This document shows, piece after piece, positions 1 through 8,595 of a stretch of DNA of 53,280 nt. How positions within the stretch are numbered: position 1 is the stretch's first letter; the number at the start of each line of letters is the position of its first letter. The DNA is taken from assembly GCA_016868295.1 (NCBI GenBank), contig VGHJ01000016.1:1-53280 (forward strand), in the 5' to 3' direction. Made by a program: the position numbers and the translations under genes. Source of the DNA: Betaproteobacteria bacterium (GTDB lineage Bacteria > Pseudomonadota > Gammaproteobacteria > Burkholderiales > Rhodocyclaceae). The notes beneath the pieces were generated by a model. It did no database searches. It saw only the letters and a program-made list of their open reading frames with translations, and was not told the origin of the DNA.

Positions 1-1
1 A

Positions 2-124
2 CGGGTGGCAACGCACAACCGCTTCTTCGCAACGCTCGACGCGTTGCTCGGCGCTGTCGAGACCTGCTTCGACCGCTGGCAAAAAGCCAATGCTGTATTG
101 CGAAGACTATGCGGCATTATTTAA
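2..124 (+). pseudogene. C-terminal end of a second IS630/Tc1-like transposase (5' end outside window)
   Basis: An open frame runs from the window edge to a TAA at 122-124. It encodes about 40 residues containing VATHNRFFATLDAL and ending RRLCGII. This resembles the extreme C-terminus of DDE-type IS630 family transposases, which often carry a THNRxFxxLDAL-like stretch after the catalytic glutamate. The catalytic core would lie to the left of the window, so completeness cannot be judged. It overlaps the 3' end of the minus-strand transposase, suggesting insertion of one element into another. The call rests on a short match. Confidence 0.45.
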
Positions 125-1207
125 GACGCTATGTTTAGAAATACGCAGACAGAAGCGTTCGATGCTGGCCATGATGTCATCGGCGGATTTGGACCAGGCG
201 AAGGGCTTGGGGTCTGCGTTGTAGGTATCGAGGTAAGAGCGAATGGCCTGTTCGAGTTGTCGAGTTGAACGGTGGGTTCCGCGGCGAATCTGTTTCTCCG
301 TCAGAGTGGCGAACCAGCGCTCGACCTGATTGATCCAGGAGGCCGAGGTTGGCGTGAAATGCACATGGAAGCGGGGATGACGGGCGAACCAGTTTTTCAC
401 CGAAGGGGTCTTGTGCGTACCGTAGTTGTCCAGCACCAGATGCACATCGAGATCGGTCGGCACGTTGGCATCGATAGTTCGCAGGAACTGGAGGAACTCG
501 GTGCTGCGATGCCGACGGTGAAGCTCGCCGATCACTTCCCCCGTGGCAATGTCGAGGGCGGCGAACAGCGTGGTTGTCCCGTGGCGCATGTAGTCGTGGG
601 TACGTCGCTCGGGAATGCCGGGGGCCAGCGGCAGGATGGGCTGGGTGCGGTCAAGCGCCTGAATCTGGCTCTTCTCATCGACGCACAGCACCAATGCCTT
701 GGTCGGCGGTTCAAGGTACAGGCCAACGATGTCGCGCACCTTCTCGACGAACAGCGGATCGGTCGAGCGCTTGAAGGTCTCCTGCCGGTGGGGCTGCAAT
801 CCGAAGGCACGCCAGATACGCGACACCGCTGTTTGCGACATGCCCATTTCGCGCGCCATGCTGCGGGTGCTCCAATGCGTGGCATTCTTCGGCACCGACT
901 CCAGCGTCCGGGCGATCACGGCATCGACCCTGGCATCGTCGATCGTCCGCGGTGCTCCCGAGCGTGGCGTATCCAGCAGACCATCCAGGCGTTGCTCGGC
1001 AAACCGGTTGCGCCACTTCGATACCGTTTGTTGTGTCACCCGAAGTTTGGCCGCCACCACTTTGTTGTCCGTGCCAGCGGCGCACGAGAGCACAACATGC
1101 GCACGCATGGCCAAGGCCTGCGCCGTGTTGCGACGACGCGCCCAGGCTTCCAGTTGCTTGCGTTCCGTTTCGTTCAGCACTATCTGCGCTTTTGGTCTGC
1201 CGCCCAT
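107..1207 (-). CDS. IS630 family transposase
   Basis: A 366-residue protein. An N-terminal helix-turn-helix of Tc1/IS630 type lies at about residues 30-95 ([16 protein letters not shown]), followed by a second winged-helix part and a DDE catalytic domain. The acidic triad is visible as D177 in LCVDEKSQ, D260 in [10 protein letters not shown] and E296 in NQVERWF. The second-to-third spacing is 35 residues, typical of IS630. I chose the ATG at 1207 because GGAGG lies five bases upstream (1213-1217); an in-frame TTG/ATG region up to 1234 is less likely. The C-terminus ([10 protein letters not shown]) runs into the convergent transposase remnant and may have been altered by that junction. The catalytic residues are intact, so the enzyme may be active. 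Confidence 0.9.
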   Translation of the reverse strand: MGGRPKAQIVLNETERKQLEAWARRRNTAQALAMRAHVVLSCAAGTDNKVVAAKLRVTQQTVSKWRNRFAEQRLDGLLDTPRSGAPRTIDDARVDAVIARTLESVPKNATHWSTRSMAREMGMSQTAVSRIWRAFGLQPHRQETFKRSTDPLFVEKVRDIVGLYLEPPTKALVLCVDEKSQIQALDRTQPILPLAPGIPERRTHDYMRHGTTTLFAALDIATGEVIGELHRRHRSTEFLQFLRTIDANVPTDLDVHLVLDNYGTHKTPSVKNWFARHPRFHVHFTPTSASWINQVERWFATLTEKQIRRGTHRSTRQLEQAIRSYLDTYNADPKPFAWSKSADDIMASIERFCLRISKHSVLNNAA

Positions 1208-1287
1208 CGCATCCTCCAAGGGTTGATCGTACAATCCCCTGGATATCCAGTCGGCATATTAGTTCAACAAACTTTCAACTCGGGATA

Positions 1288-2061
1288 CTAGCGCAGATCC
1301 TCCGGCAGCCTGAAGTCCGGATAGGCTTTCTGAAGGCCGCCAACGCCTCGGCGGCCTCCTTCTCCCTGCCTTGCCGCCTGATCTGGCGGATTTCCTCGAT
1401 CCAGGGCTCGGGCGCGCGCGGCGCGGGCATCGCGCCGGCGGCTTCCGAGCGCATCGGCGCGATCGCCTTGGCGCGCGGCGCGGCCGGCTCGACGCGCTCC
1501 TGTTCCCGCTGCACCGTCAAGGTCAGCGTCACCGTCAGCAGCAGCGTGGCGGCAAAGCTCAGCGGCACGGCCCAGGCGCGCCACCCGGTGCGACGGTGCG
1601 ACGGCGGCGGCGATCTCCTCCAGCGTCAGCTCGCCCTCCACGCTCAGAAGAAAGGTCTCGCGCTGGGCGGCGGGCAGCGCCTTGCGCTCGAGCAGGGTCT
1701 CGGGCTGTCCGCTCGCCGGTGCCGGCAGCGCGGCGACGCGCTCGGCATCCTCCGGATCGTCGTCGTAGCTGGCGAACTCCGCGGCGCGGCCCCGCGCGCG
1801 GTAATGGTCGACGAGGCGGTTGTGCGCGATGCGGAACAGCCAGGTGGAGAACCTCGCCGCCGCCTCGTAGCCGCGCCGCGCGTTCACCACCTTGAGCCAG
1901 ACGTCCTGGAACGGCTCCTCGGCCTGCGCGGCGGCGCCGCACTGGCGCAGCAGGTGGCGGTAGAGCCGTCCGCGCCAGCGCCGGTAGAGCGCCTCGAAGG
2001 CGGCCGCGTCGCCCTCGCGGTAGGCCAGCATCAGCGCCTCGTCGCTCATCCCCTCGTGCAT
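1288..2061 (-). pseudogene. Decayed ECF sigma factor fused to anti-sigma factor remnant
   Basis: The first about 145 residues are an ECF sigma factor. Region 2 is present (FEALYRRWRGRLYRHLLRQ, FSTWLFRIAHNRLVDHYR), as is the start of region 4 (LPAAQRETFLLSVEGELTLEE). The usual loop before LPAAQRE looks shortened, and the frame leaves the family right after EEIAAA, near 1600. In another frame (about 1340-1610) lies the body of a membrane anti-sigma factor: a transmembrane stretch PLSFAATLLLTVTLTLTV, then EPWIEEIRQIRRQGREKEAAEALAAFRK. Its natural end, AYPDFRLPEDLR, is back in the first frame, so a one-base frameshift sits at about 1326-1335. A deletion has therefore joined the two genes. The reading frame stays open to a TAG at 1288 next to the IS element, but the protein is unlikely to work. 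Confidence 0.75.
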
Positions 2062-2208
2062 GCCCGCAGTCTATGCGGGGTTAAACGCCGCCGGCAAGCC
2101 CGCGGGGTTATCATGCGCCCGTCGGCGGCGGCGGAAACATTGACCGGGCGCAATGTATTTGCAATACGCGCGGCATAGATTGAAACAATCATTTTCCCGG
2201 GAACCGTC

Positions 2209-3615
2209 ATGCAAGCCATGGAACACATCGAGAACCGCACCTTCGACGAGATCCAGGTCGGCGACTGCGCCACCCTGGTGCGCACGTTGAAGCCCGAGGA
2301 CATCCAGCTCTTCGCCATCATGTCGGGCGACGTGAACCCCGCCCACGTCGACCCCGAGTACGCCAAGAGCAGCATGTTCCGCGAGGTGATCGCCCACGGC
2401 ATGTGGGGCGGCGCCCTCATCTCCACCGTGCTCGGCACGCAGTTCCCCGGCCCGGGCACCATCTACATCGACCAGACGCTGCACTTCTCGCGGCCGGTCG
2501 GCCTCGGCGACACCATCACCGTCACGCTTACGGCGACACGCAAGTTCGACCACAACCACCACATCATCTTCGACTGCGTGTGCACCAACCAGGACGGCCA
2601 GACGGTGATCCGCGGCACGGCCGAGGTGCTGGCGCCGACCGAGAAGATCAAGCGCCCGCGCGTCGAGCTGCCGGAAGTCACCCTCCTCGACCGCGAGGCG
2701 CGCTACCAGCACCTGCTCGAGCGCACCAAGGGCCTCGCCCCGATTCCGATGGCCGTGGCGCATCCCTGCGACAAGGAGTCGCTCCTCGGCGTCGTCGAGG
2801 CGACCCAGGCCGGTCTCATCATCCCGACCCTGATCGGACCGGTGGCGAAGATGCGCGCCGTCGCCGAGCAGCAGGGCATCGACCTCTCCGGCCTGGCGCT
2901 GATCGACGTCGAGCACAGCCATGCCGCGGCGGCCGAGGCCGTCGCGCTGGCGCGCGCCGGCAAGGTCGAGGCGCTGATGAAGGGGTCGCTCCACACCGAC
3001 GAGCTGATGAGCGAGGTGGTCGCCGCCAACGGCCTGCGCACGGCGCGGCGCATCAGCCACGTCTTCCTCGCCGACGTGCCGACCTACCCGAAACCGCTGT
3101 TCATCACCGACGCCGCCATCAACATCGAGCCCGACCTCGAGTGCAAGGCCGACATCGTCAGGAACGCCATCGACCTCGCGCTGGTGCTCGGCATTCCAGA
3201 GCCCAAGGTGGCCATCCTCGCCGCGGTCGAGACGGTGACGCCGAAAATGCGCGCCACGCTGGACGCCGCCGCGCTGTGCAAGATGGCCGACCGCGGCCAG
3301 ATCGCGGGCGGCGTGCTCGACGGCCCGCTCGCCTTCGACAACGCCATCTCCATCGTCGCCGCCCGGACCAAGGGCATCCTCTCCGCCGTGGCCGGCCGCG
3401 CCGACATCCTCGTCGTCCCCGACCTCGAGTCGGGCAACATGCTGGCCAAGCAGCTCGAGTATCTCGCCGAGGCGCTGATGACCGGCGTCGTCGTCGGCGC
3501 TCGCGTTCCGATCGTGCTCACCAGCCGCGCCGACACGGCTGAGACGCGCGCCGCCTCCTGCGCCATCGCCCTGCTCATGGCGCACGCCAGGCGCAAGGCG
3601 GCGAAGAGCGCCTGA
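2209..3615 (+). CDS. Bifunctional MaoC-like enoyl-CoA hydratase / phosphate acetyl(butyryl)transferase
   Basis: A 468-residue fusion. Residues about 5-150 form a MaoC hot-dog hydratase, with the hydratase-2 type motif D41-N43-H46 in SGDVNPAHVDPEYA. From about 165 to the end is a phosphate acyltransferase domain (Pta/Ptb family; PMAVAHPCDKESL, ALMKGSLHTDEL, VLDGPLAFDNA). Such fusions occur in proteobacteria, usually next to acetate kinase and an enoyl-ACP reductase, implying interconversion of acyl-CoA and acyl phosphate. Those partners are not adjacent here; a cation transporter starts seven bases after the stop. A start at 2218 is also possible. A 13-base palindrome with arms GTATT/AATAC lies upstream at 2155-2167 and could be a regulator site. 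Confidence 0.88.
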   Translation: MQAMEHIENRTFDEIQVGDCATLVRTLKPEDIQLFAIMSGDVNPAHVDPEYAKSSMFREVIAHGMWGGALISTVLGTQFPGPGTIYIDQTLHFSRPVGLGDTITVTLTATRKFDHNHHIIFDCVCTNQDGQTVIRGTAEVLAPTEKIKRPRVELPEVTLLDREARYQHLLERTKGLAPIPMAVAHPCDKESLLGVVEATQAGLIIPTLIGPVAKMRAVAEQQGIDLSGLALIDVEHSHAAAAEAVALARAGKVEALMKGSLHTDELMSEVVAANGLRTARRISHVFLADVPTYPKPLFITDAAINIEPDLECKADIVRNAIDLALVLGIPEPKVAILAAVETVTPKMRATLDAAALCKMADRGQIAGGVLDGPLAFDNAISIVAARTKGILSAVAGRADILVVPDLESGNMLAKQLEYLAEALMTGVVVGARVPIVLTSRADTAETRAASCAIALLMAHARRKAAKSA

Positions 3616-3622
3616 GCGCCCG

Positions 3623-4537
3623 ATGGCGCACGACCCTCACGGCCATCACCATCACTATGGCCACGCCGCCTTCCTGCCGGCGGCGCTCGCCGTCACCCTG
3701 CTCTATGCGGGGGTGGAAGCCGGCGCCGGCTGGTGGGCCGGTTCGCTGGCGCTGCTCTCCGACGCCGGCCACATGCTCACCGACGCCCTGGCCCTGGCGC
3801 TCGCCGCCACCGCCGCCTGGGCGGCGCGGCGCCCGCCGACGGCGCGCCTCAGTTTCGGCCTGCAGCGCATCGAGATCCTCGCCACGCTGGGCAACGCCGG
3901 CTTCATGCTGGCGGTGATCCTCGCCATCGCCTGGAGCGCGATCGACCGCCTGCTGCATCCGGTGCCGGTGGCCGGCCTCACGGTGACGGTGGTGGCGATC
4001 GTCGGCCTCGTCGTCAACCTCGGCGTCGCCTGGCTGCTGGCGCACGGCGAATCGACGCTCAACACGCGCGCGGCGCTGCTGCACGTGCTGGGCGATCTCG
4101 CCGGCTCGGTGGCGGCGCTGGCCTCGGGCCTCGTCATCCACTTCACCGGCTGGACGCCGGCCGACCCGCTGCTCTCGCTGCTCATCTGCGGCCTCATCCT
4201 GCTGTCCACCCTGCGCCTGGCGCGCGAGGCGGTGCACGCCCTGCTCGAAGGCGTGCCGCCGAGACTGACTTTGCCGGACGTCGGCCGCCGCATGGCCGCG
4301 GTCGACGGCGTCGTCTCGGTGCACGACCTGCACATCTGGTCGCTCTCCTCGCAACGCAGCGCACTCTCGGCGCACGTCGTCGTGCGCGACCTCGAGGCCT
4401 GGCCGCGCATCCTCGATGCGCTGACGCACGCATTGCACGACGACTTTGAAATCTCGCACGCCACGCTCCAGCCCGAGCTTTTCCGTCCCGTCCTGTACGC
4501 CATCGACGAACCGGCCAGACCCCCGCAAAACGGCTGA
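3623..4537 (+). CDS. Cation diffusion facilitator family transporter (Zn/Cd/Co efflux type)
   Basis: A 304-residue inner-membrane metal/proton antiporter. It has a short histidine-rich N-terminus (HGHHHHYGH), six predicted membrane spans to about residue 210, and a C-terminal cytoplasmic domain (VVSVHDLHIWSLSS). The paired HxxxD metal sites are intact: H50/D54 in SDAGHMLTD and H154/D158 in HVLGDLAGS. The HD-HD arrangement is typical of zinc/cadmium exporters of the CzcD/ZitB group. It begins eight bases after the preceding fusion enzyme and may be co-transcribed with it. Residues 214-217 are encoded by a run of rare codons that forms a copy of the recurrent word GACTGACTTTG (4263-4273). Confidence 0.9.
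   Translation: MAHDPHGHHHHYGHAAFLPAALAVTLLYAGVEAGAGWWAGSLALLSDAGHMLTDALALALAATAAWAARRPPTARLSFGLQRIEILATLGNAGFMLAVILAIAWSAIDRLLHPVPVAGLTVTVVAIVGLVVNLGVAWLLAHGESTLNTRAALLHVLGDLAGSVAALASGLVIHFTGWTPADPLLSLLICGLILLSTLRLAREAVHALLEGVPPRLTLPDVGRRMAAVDGVVSVHDLHIWSLSSQRSALSAHVVVRDLEAWPRILDALTHALHDDFEISHATLQPELFRPVLYAIDEPARPPQNG
4263..4273 (+). repeat. Recurrent word GACTGACTTTG, copy 1 (coding)
   Basis: This copy lies inside the cation transporter gene and encodes R-L-T-L with the codons AGA CTG ACT TTG, which look unusual in a gene otherwise rich in G/C-ending codons. It is one of nine related copies in the window. Confidence 0.6.
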
Positions 4538-4579
4538 AACCGGCCGGAAACCCGCGCCAGTCCTAGTGTGCGGCGCGAC

Positions 4580-4595
4580 ATACTATATCTAGTGG
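4580..4595. promoter_or_regulatory. NrdR box upstream of nrdJ
   Basis: The 16-mer matches the NrdR consensus ACACTATATATAGTGT at 13 of 16 positions, counted by eye. NrdR is the ATP/dATP-sensing repressor of ribonucleotide reductase genes. A weaker half-match ending TAGTGT lies at 4554-4569, 26 bases upstream. That is not the usual 31-32 base spacing, so a canonical double box is not shown. Confidence 0.65.
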
Positions 4596-4669
4596 GCATT
4601 TCTTATTGATTACACAAGACATTTTGCCAACTCATTGTTATTGAAGAAATAAATATTTTTGAAAACCTG

Positions 4670-4698
4670 TTCACATGGCCGGATCGAAGCAGTATATT
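4670..4698 (+). promoter_or_regulatory. sigma70-type promoter of nrdJ
   Basis: A -35 element TTCACA (4670-4675) and a -10 element TATATT (4693-4698) are separated by 17 bases. Each matches the consensus at five of six positions. Transcription would start near 4705, giving a leader of about 37 bases, which is too short for a cobalamin riboswitch. The upstream 4596-4669 stretch is strikingly AT-rich for this genome. Confidence 0.65.
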
Positions 4699-4741
4699 GG
4701 TTGCCGGTCAGAATCAACCCGAACATCGGAGAAAAAAACAG

Positions 4742-7624
4742 ATGAGCACAACTCTGTCTTCACAAAACAACCAAGAGACAAAGCTCCGCGACGACAACAC
4801 ACTCCCTGCTGAACAAGAAATATCCGGCGAAGTCCTGCTCGAGAAGTACGCCAAGGGTAACGAGCAGGACGTGCACGATGTGCGCGCCCGCGTCGCGCGC
4901 GCGCTGGCCGCCGTCGAAGCGGAGGACAAGCGCGCCCACTGGGAAAAACTCTTCCTCGAGGCGCAGGAAAACGGCTTCGTGCCGGCCGGCCGCATCAACT
5001 CCGCCGCCGGCACCGACCTGCAGGCGACGCTGATCAACTGCTTCGTGCAGCCGGTCGGCGACTCCATCTCGGAGGTCGTCGACGGCCGTCCCGGCATCTA
5101 CACCGCGCTGTCGCAGGCGGCGGAGACGATGCGCCGCGGCGGCGGCGTCGGCTACGACTTCTCCTCGATCCGCCCGGTCGGCGCCTTCGTCAAGGGCACG
5201 CACTCGCGCGCCTCGGGCCCGGTGTCCTACATGCGCGTGTTCGACCGCTCCTGCGAGACGGTGGAATCCGCCGGCGCGCGCCGCGGCGCCCAGATGGGCG
5301 TGCTGCGCTGCGACCACCCGGACATCGAGATGTTCATCCACGCCAAGGACCAGGGCGACCTGACGAACTTCAACATCTCCATCGGCGTGACCGACGCCTT
5401 CATGCAGGCGGTCGAGCGTGACGGCGACGTCGAACTGGCGCACAAGGCCGAGCCCTCGGCCGACTTCAAGGCCGCCGGCGCCTACCAGCGCGACGACGGC
5501 AGCTGGGTGTACCGCAAGGTGCGCGCGCGCGAGCTGTGGGACCAGATCATGCGCTCGACCTACGACCACGCCGAGCCGGGCATCCTCTTCCTCGACCGCA
5601 TCAACCGCGACAACAACCTCAACTACTGCGAGACCATCGAGGCCACCAACCCCTGCGCCGAGCAGCCGCTGCCGCCCTACGGCTGCTGCTGCCTCGGCTC
5701 GATCAACCTGACGCGCTTCGTCAAGCACGCCTTCACCAAGAAGGCCGAGTTCGACTACGCCGGCTTCGGCCGCTGCGTCGAGATCTCCACACGCATGCTC
5801 GACAACGTGCTCGACGCCACGCACTGGCCGCTGCCGCAGCAGCAGGCGGAAGCCAACGCCAAGCGCCGCATCGGGCTCGGCTTCACCGGCCTGGGCGACG
5901 CCCTGATCATGCTCGGCCTTCGCTACGACACGCAGGAAGCCCGCGCCAAGGCCACCGAGATCTCGGCCTTCATGCGCGACCGCGCCTACCTCGCCTCGGT
6001 CGAGCTGGCCAAGGAGCGCGGCGCCTTCCCGCTCTTCAACGCCGACCTGTATCTCTCCGGCGGCAACTTCGCCTCGCGCCTGCCGGCCGAGATCAAGGAA
6101 CAGGTCCGCAAGCACGGCATCCGCAACTCGCACCTGCTGTCGATCGCGCCGACCGGCACCATCTCGCTGGCCTTCGCCGACAACGCCTCGAACGGCATCG
6201 AGCCGCCGTTCTCGTGGACCTACACGCGCAAGAAGCGCATGACCGACGGCACGCACAAGCAGTACTCGGTCGAGGACTACGCCTGGCGCCTGTACAAGTA
6301 CCTCGGCGGCGACATGGCCAGGCTGCCGCCCTACTTCGTCACCGCGCTGGAAATCTCGGCGCAGGCGCACGAGGAGATGGTCGCGGCGGTCGCCCCCTAC
6401 ATCGACACCAGCATCTCGAAGACGGTGAACGTGCCGGAGGACTACCCCTACGCCGATTTCGAGGACCTCTACCTGAAGGCCTGGAAGTCCGGCTTGAAGG
6501 GCCTCGCCACCTATCGCCCGAACAAGGTGCTCGGCGCCGTGCTCTCCGTCGACGGCGCCGCCAGCGAGAAGAAGCAGCCGCAGGACGTACAGATCAACGA
6601 CGCCAACCGGCGGCTGGTCATCAAGACCCTGCCGGCGCCGGTGCTCGCCAGCCTGCGCTGGCCCGGCCGCCCGCGCATGACCGACGGCAACTCGGCGTGG
6701 ACCTACATGATCGAGACGCCGCACGGCGAGTTCGCCCTCTTCGTCGGCCACATCGAGCAGAACGCCAAGCCGGTGCCCTTCGAGGTGTGGGTGAACGGCT
6801 CGGAGCAGCCGCGCGGCCTCGGCGCGGTGGCCAAGACGCTGTCGATGGACATGCGCGCGCAGGACCGCGCCTGGCTCAAGCTCAAGCTCGACACGCTGGC
6901 GCGCACCCGCGGCGAGGAGACCTTCGACATGCCCTTCCCGCCGCACGGCGAGAACAAGCGCATGCCCGGCGTGGTCGCCGCCGTAGCGCAGGTGGTGCGC
7001 TACCGCGTCGAGCAACTCTGCGGCAACCTCGACGAGAAGGTGCCGACCCCGGTGCTCGACTCGATGTTCAGCCTGCAGGAGCCGAAGACCGGCACCGACG
7101 GCACGCTGTCATGGACGGTGGACATCCAGAACCCCGCCTCGGGCGAGGACTTCGTGCTCGGCCTGAAGGAAATCACCCTGCCCGACGGCGTGACAAGGCC
7201 CTACTCGATGTGGCTCTCGGGCAACTACCCGCGCGCGCTCGACGGCCTCTCGCACGTCCTCTCGCTCGACATGCGTGTCATGGACCCGGCCTGGATCGGC
7301 ATGAAGCTGCGCAAGCTCTTGAACTATCCCGAGCCGCTCGGCGACTTCATGGCCTTCGTGCCCGGCACGCGCAAGCAGCAGAACTGGCCCTCGACGGTCG
7401 CCTACATGGCGCGCCTCATCATGCACCGCTACGCCATGCTCGGCATCCTCGACGAGAACGGCTACCCGACGCGCGAGATGGGCATCCTCGAAGCGCCGCG
7501 CGAAGCCAGCGCGCCGAAGATCATGCAGGGCGCCCTCTGCAAGGAGTGCGGCAACTACACCGTGATCAAGAAGGACGGCTGCGACTTCTGCAGCGCCTGC
7601 GGCGCCGTGGGAGCCTGCGGGTAA
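4742..7624 (+). CDS. nrdJ: Adenosylcobalamin-dependent (class II) ribonucleotide reductase
   Basis: A 960-residue enzyme that reduces ribonucleotides to deoxyribonucleotides with B12, working with or without oxygen. Visible features are C100 in TLINCFVQP, the GGGVGYDF loop at 133-140, the active-site N303-P-C305-A-E307 in [15 protein letters not shown], and [10 protein letters not shown]. Two TSCPD-like domains follow from about residue 620. The cysteine-rich C-terminal tail ([18 protein letters not shown]) is the swinging thiol/zinc tail. I chose the ATG at 4742 because GGAG stands ten bases upstream (4728-4731); an in-frame start at 4697 would lie on the promoter itself. Regulation by NrdR is suggested by the box at 4580. 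It is a single-gene unit ending at a strong hairpin. Confidence 0.95.
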   Translation: MSTTLSSQNNQETKLRDDNTLPAEQEISGEVLLEKYAKGNEQDVHDVRARVARALAAVEAEDKRAHWEKLFLEAQENGFVPAGRINSAAGTDLQATLINCFVQPVGDSISEVVDGRPGIYTALSQAAETMRRGGGVGYDFSSIRPVGAFVKGTHSRASGPVSYMRVFDRSCETVESAGARRGAQMGVLRCDHPDIEMFIHAKDQGDLTNFNISIGVTDAFMQAVERDGDVELAHKAEPSADFKAAGAYQRDDGSWVYRKVRARELWDQIMRSTYDHAEPGILFLDRINRDNNLNYCETIEATNPCAEQPLPPYGCCCLGSINLTRFVKHAFTKKAEFDYAGFGRCVEISTRMLDNVLDATHWPLPQQQAEANAKRRIGLGFTGLGDALIMLGLRYDTQEARAKATEISAFMRDRAYLASVELAKERGAFPLFNADLYLSGGNFASRLPAEIKEQVRKHGIRNSHLLSIAPTGTISLAFADNASNGIEPPFSWTYTRKKRMTDGTHKQYSVEDYAWRLYKYLGGDMARLPPYFVTALEISAQAHEEMVAAVAPYIDTSISKTVNVPEDYPYADFEDLYLKAWKSGLKGLATYRPNKVLGAVLSVDGAASEKKQPQDVQINDANRRLVIKTLPAPVLASLRWPGRPRMTDGNSAWTYMIETPHGEFALFVGHIEQNAKPVPFEVWVNGSEQPRGLGAVAKTLSMDMRAQDRAWLKLKLDTLARTRGEETFDMPFPPHGENKRMPGVVAAVAQVVRYRVEQLCGNLDEKVPTPVLDSMFSLQEPKTGTDGTLSWTVDIQNPASGEDFVLGLKEITLPDGVTRPYSMWLSGNYPRALDGLSHVLSLDMRVMDPAWIGMKLRKLLNYPEPLGDFMAFVPGTRKQQNWPSTVAYMARLIMHRYAMLGILDENGYPTREMGILEAPREASAPKIMQGALCKECGNYTVIKKDGCDFCSACGAVGACG

Positions 7625-7651
7625 CCAATCCCGCTGACTCGGTTGGAAATA

Positions 7652-7682
7652 TTCCCCTGGCTCACTTGCTGAGCCAGGGGAA
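7652..7682 (+). terminator. Strong hairpin after nrdJ
   Basis: A perfect 13-base-pair stem with arms 7652-7664 and 7670-7682 and the five-base loop CTTGC lies 27 bases after the nrdJ stop. No T-run follows, so termination may need Rho, or the hairpin may act on mRNA stability. It insulates nrdJ from the restriction-modification genes. Confidence 0.7.
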
Positions 7683-7725
7683 CTCTCACAATAGGTGTCA
7701 TTGTCACTGAAAGCACTCCTGACTC

Positions 7726-8595
7726 ATGACAACTCGGGTCGAAATCCTGGAGGGCGATTGCCTTCGCGTACTACAACAACTCCCTGACTGCAGCGTTGAC
7801 CTGATCGTCACCTCGCCCCCCTACGCAGATCAGCGCAAGCATACTTATGGAGGGGTGTCGCCGGACCACTACGTCGAGTGGTTTCTTCCTATAACACGGG
7901 AACTGCTTCGCGTACTTAGACCGACCGGCACGTTCGTCCTCAACATCAAGGAACGCGTCGTCGGCGGCGAACGCCATACCTACGTGCTGGAACTCATTCT
8001 TGAAATGCGGCACCAGGGCTGGTTGTGGACAGAAGAGTTCATCTGGCACAAGAAAAACTGCTATCCGGGAAAATGGCCGAACCGCTTCAGGGATTCCTGG
8101 GAACGCCTGCTCCAGTTCAACAAGGCGCGCCAGTTCAACATGTACCAGGAAGAAGTAATGGTGCCGATGGGAGACTGGGCCAAGACCCGCCTGAAGAACC
8201 TTTCGACTACCGACCGCGTCCGCGACGAATCCAGAGTCGGCAGCGGCTTTGGCAAAAAGATTGAGAACTGGCTTTCGCGCAGCATGGCCTTCCCAACCAA
8301 CGTGCTGAATCTCGCAACGGAATGCTCGAATCGCAAGCATAGCGCGGTATTTCCGGAAGCCTTGCCGGAATGGTTCATCAAGCTGTTCACCCAGGAAGGC
8401 GACACAGTGCTCGACCCCTTTATGGGTTCCGGCACCACTCTGCGCGTCGCCAAACGCATGGGACGCAACGCAGTCGGGATCGAGATTCAGCCGGAATACG
8501 TCGAGTTGGCTCGAAACGACCTGGCTACGCCGCAACTTGTGCTGCTGGAGGAACGACGCAAATACCGGGTCCGTGAAGGCAAGGAAACGGTATGA
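7726..8595 (+). CDS. DNA methyltransferase of a type II restriction-modification system (SPPY type)
   Basis: A 289-residue DNA amino-methyltransferase. The catalytic motif IV is TSPPY (S30-Y33) near the N-terminus, and the AdoMet-binding motif LDPFMGSGTTLRVAKRMG is near the C-terminus. This order is typical of the beta class (N4-cytosine or N6-adenine). The central region is the likely target-recognition part. The stop overlaps the start of the nuclease gene by four bases (ATGA), implying translational coupling so that protection keeps pace with cutting. Base composition is visibly lower in G+C than nrdJ and the genes to the right, which suggests acquisition by transfer. The recognition sequence cannot be read from the sequence. 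Confidence 0.9.
   Translation: MTTRVEILEGDCLRVLQQLPDCSVDLIVTSPPYADQRKHTYGGVSPDHYVEWFLPITRELLRVLRPTGTFVLNIKERVVGGERHTYVLELILEMRHQGWLWTEEFIWHKKNCYPGKWPNRFRDSWERLLQFNKARQFNMYQEEVMVPMGDWAKTRLKNLSTTDRVRDESRVGSGFGKKIENWLSRSMAFPTNVLNLATECSNRKHSAVFPEALPEWFIKLFTQEGDTVLDPFMGSGTTLRVAKRMGRNAVGIEIQPEYVELARNDLATPQLVLLEERRKYRVREGKETV

Larger units (their letters stand above)
1..1290. mobile_element. IS630-type insertion sequence remnants at the window edge
   Basis: Two transposase reading frames converge here: the last part of one on the plus strand (2-124) and a full-length one on the minus strand (107-1207). They overlap by 18 bases at their stop codons. The right limit is put near 1285-1290, where a TA precedes the decayed anti-sigma coding sequence. 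IS630 elements target TA, so a junction there is plausible. I could not match terminal inverted repeats between the two ends, so the exact borders are uncertain, and the left part may be a second element cut by the window edge. Confidence 0.55.

Noticed and set aside
2155-2167. GTATT/AATAC palindrome before the MaoC-Pta gene as a firm operator
   Set aside because: The arms are only five bases and no promoter element fits around it, so it is mentioned only as possible.
4606-4619. A possible FNR/Anr site (TTGATTACACAAGA) before nrdJ
   Set aside because: Only the left half matches TTGAT. The right half CAAGA agrees poorly with ATCAA.
4596-4741. Cobalamin riboswitch before nrdJ
   Set aside because: There is no B12-box-like sequence, and the leader after the predicted start is only about 37 bases.
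4760-7015. A 751-residue open frame antisense to nrdJ, and similar long antisense frames over ppk1, dsrAB, dsrK, dsrL and the MaoC-Pta gene
   Set aside because: In DNA this rich in G/C the third-codon bias keeps opposite frames open. The translated products are Arg/His/Val-rich, match no family, and lie exactly over strongly conserved genes.
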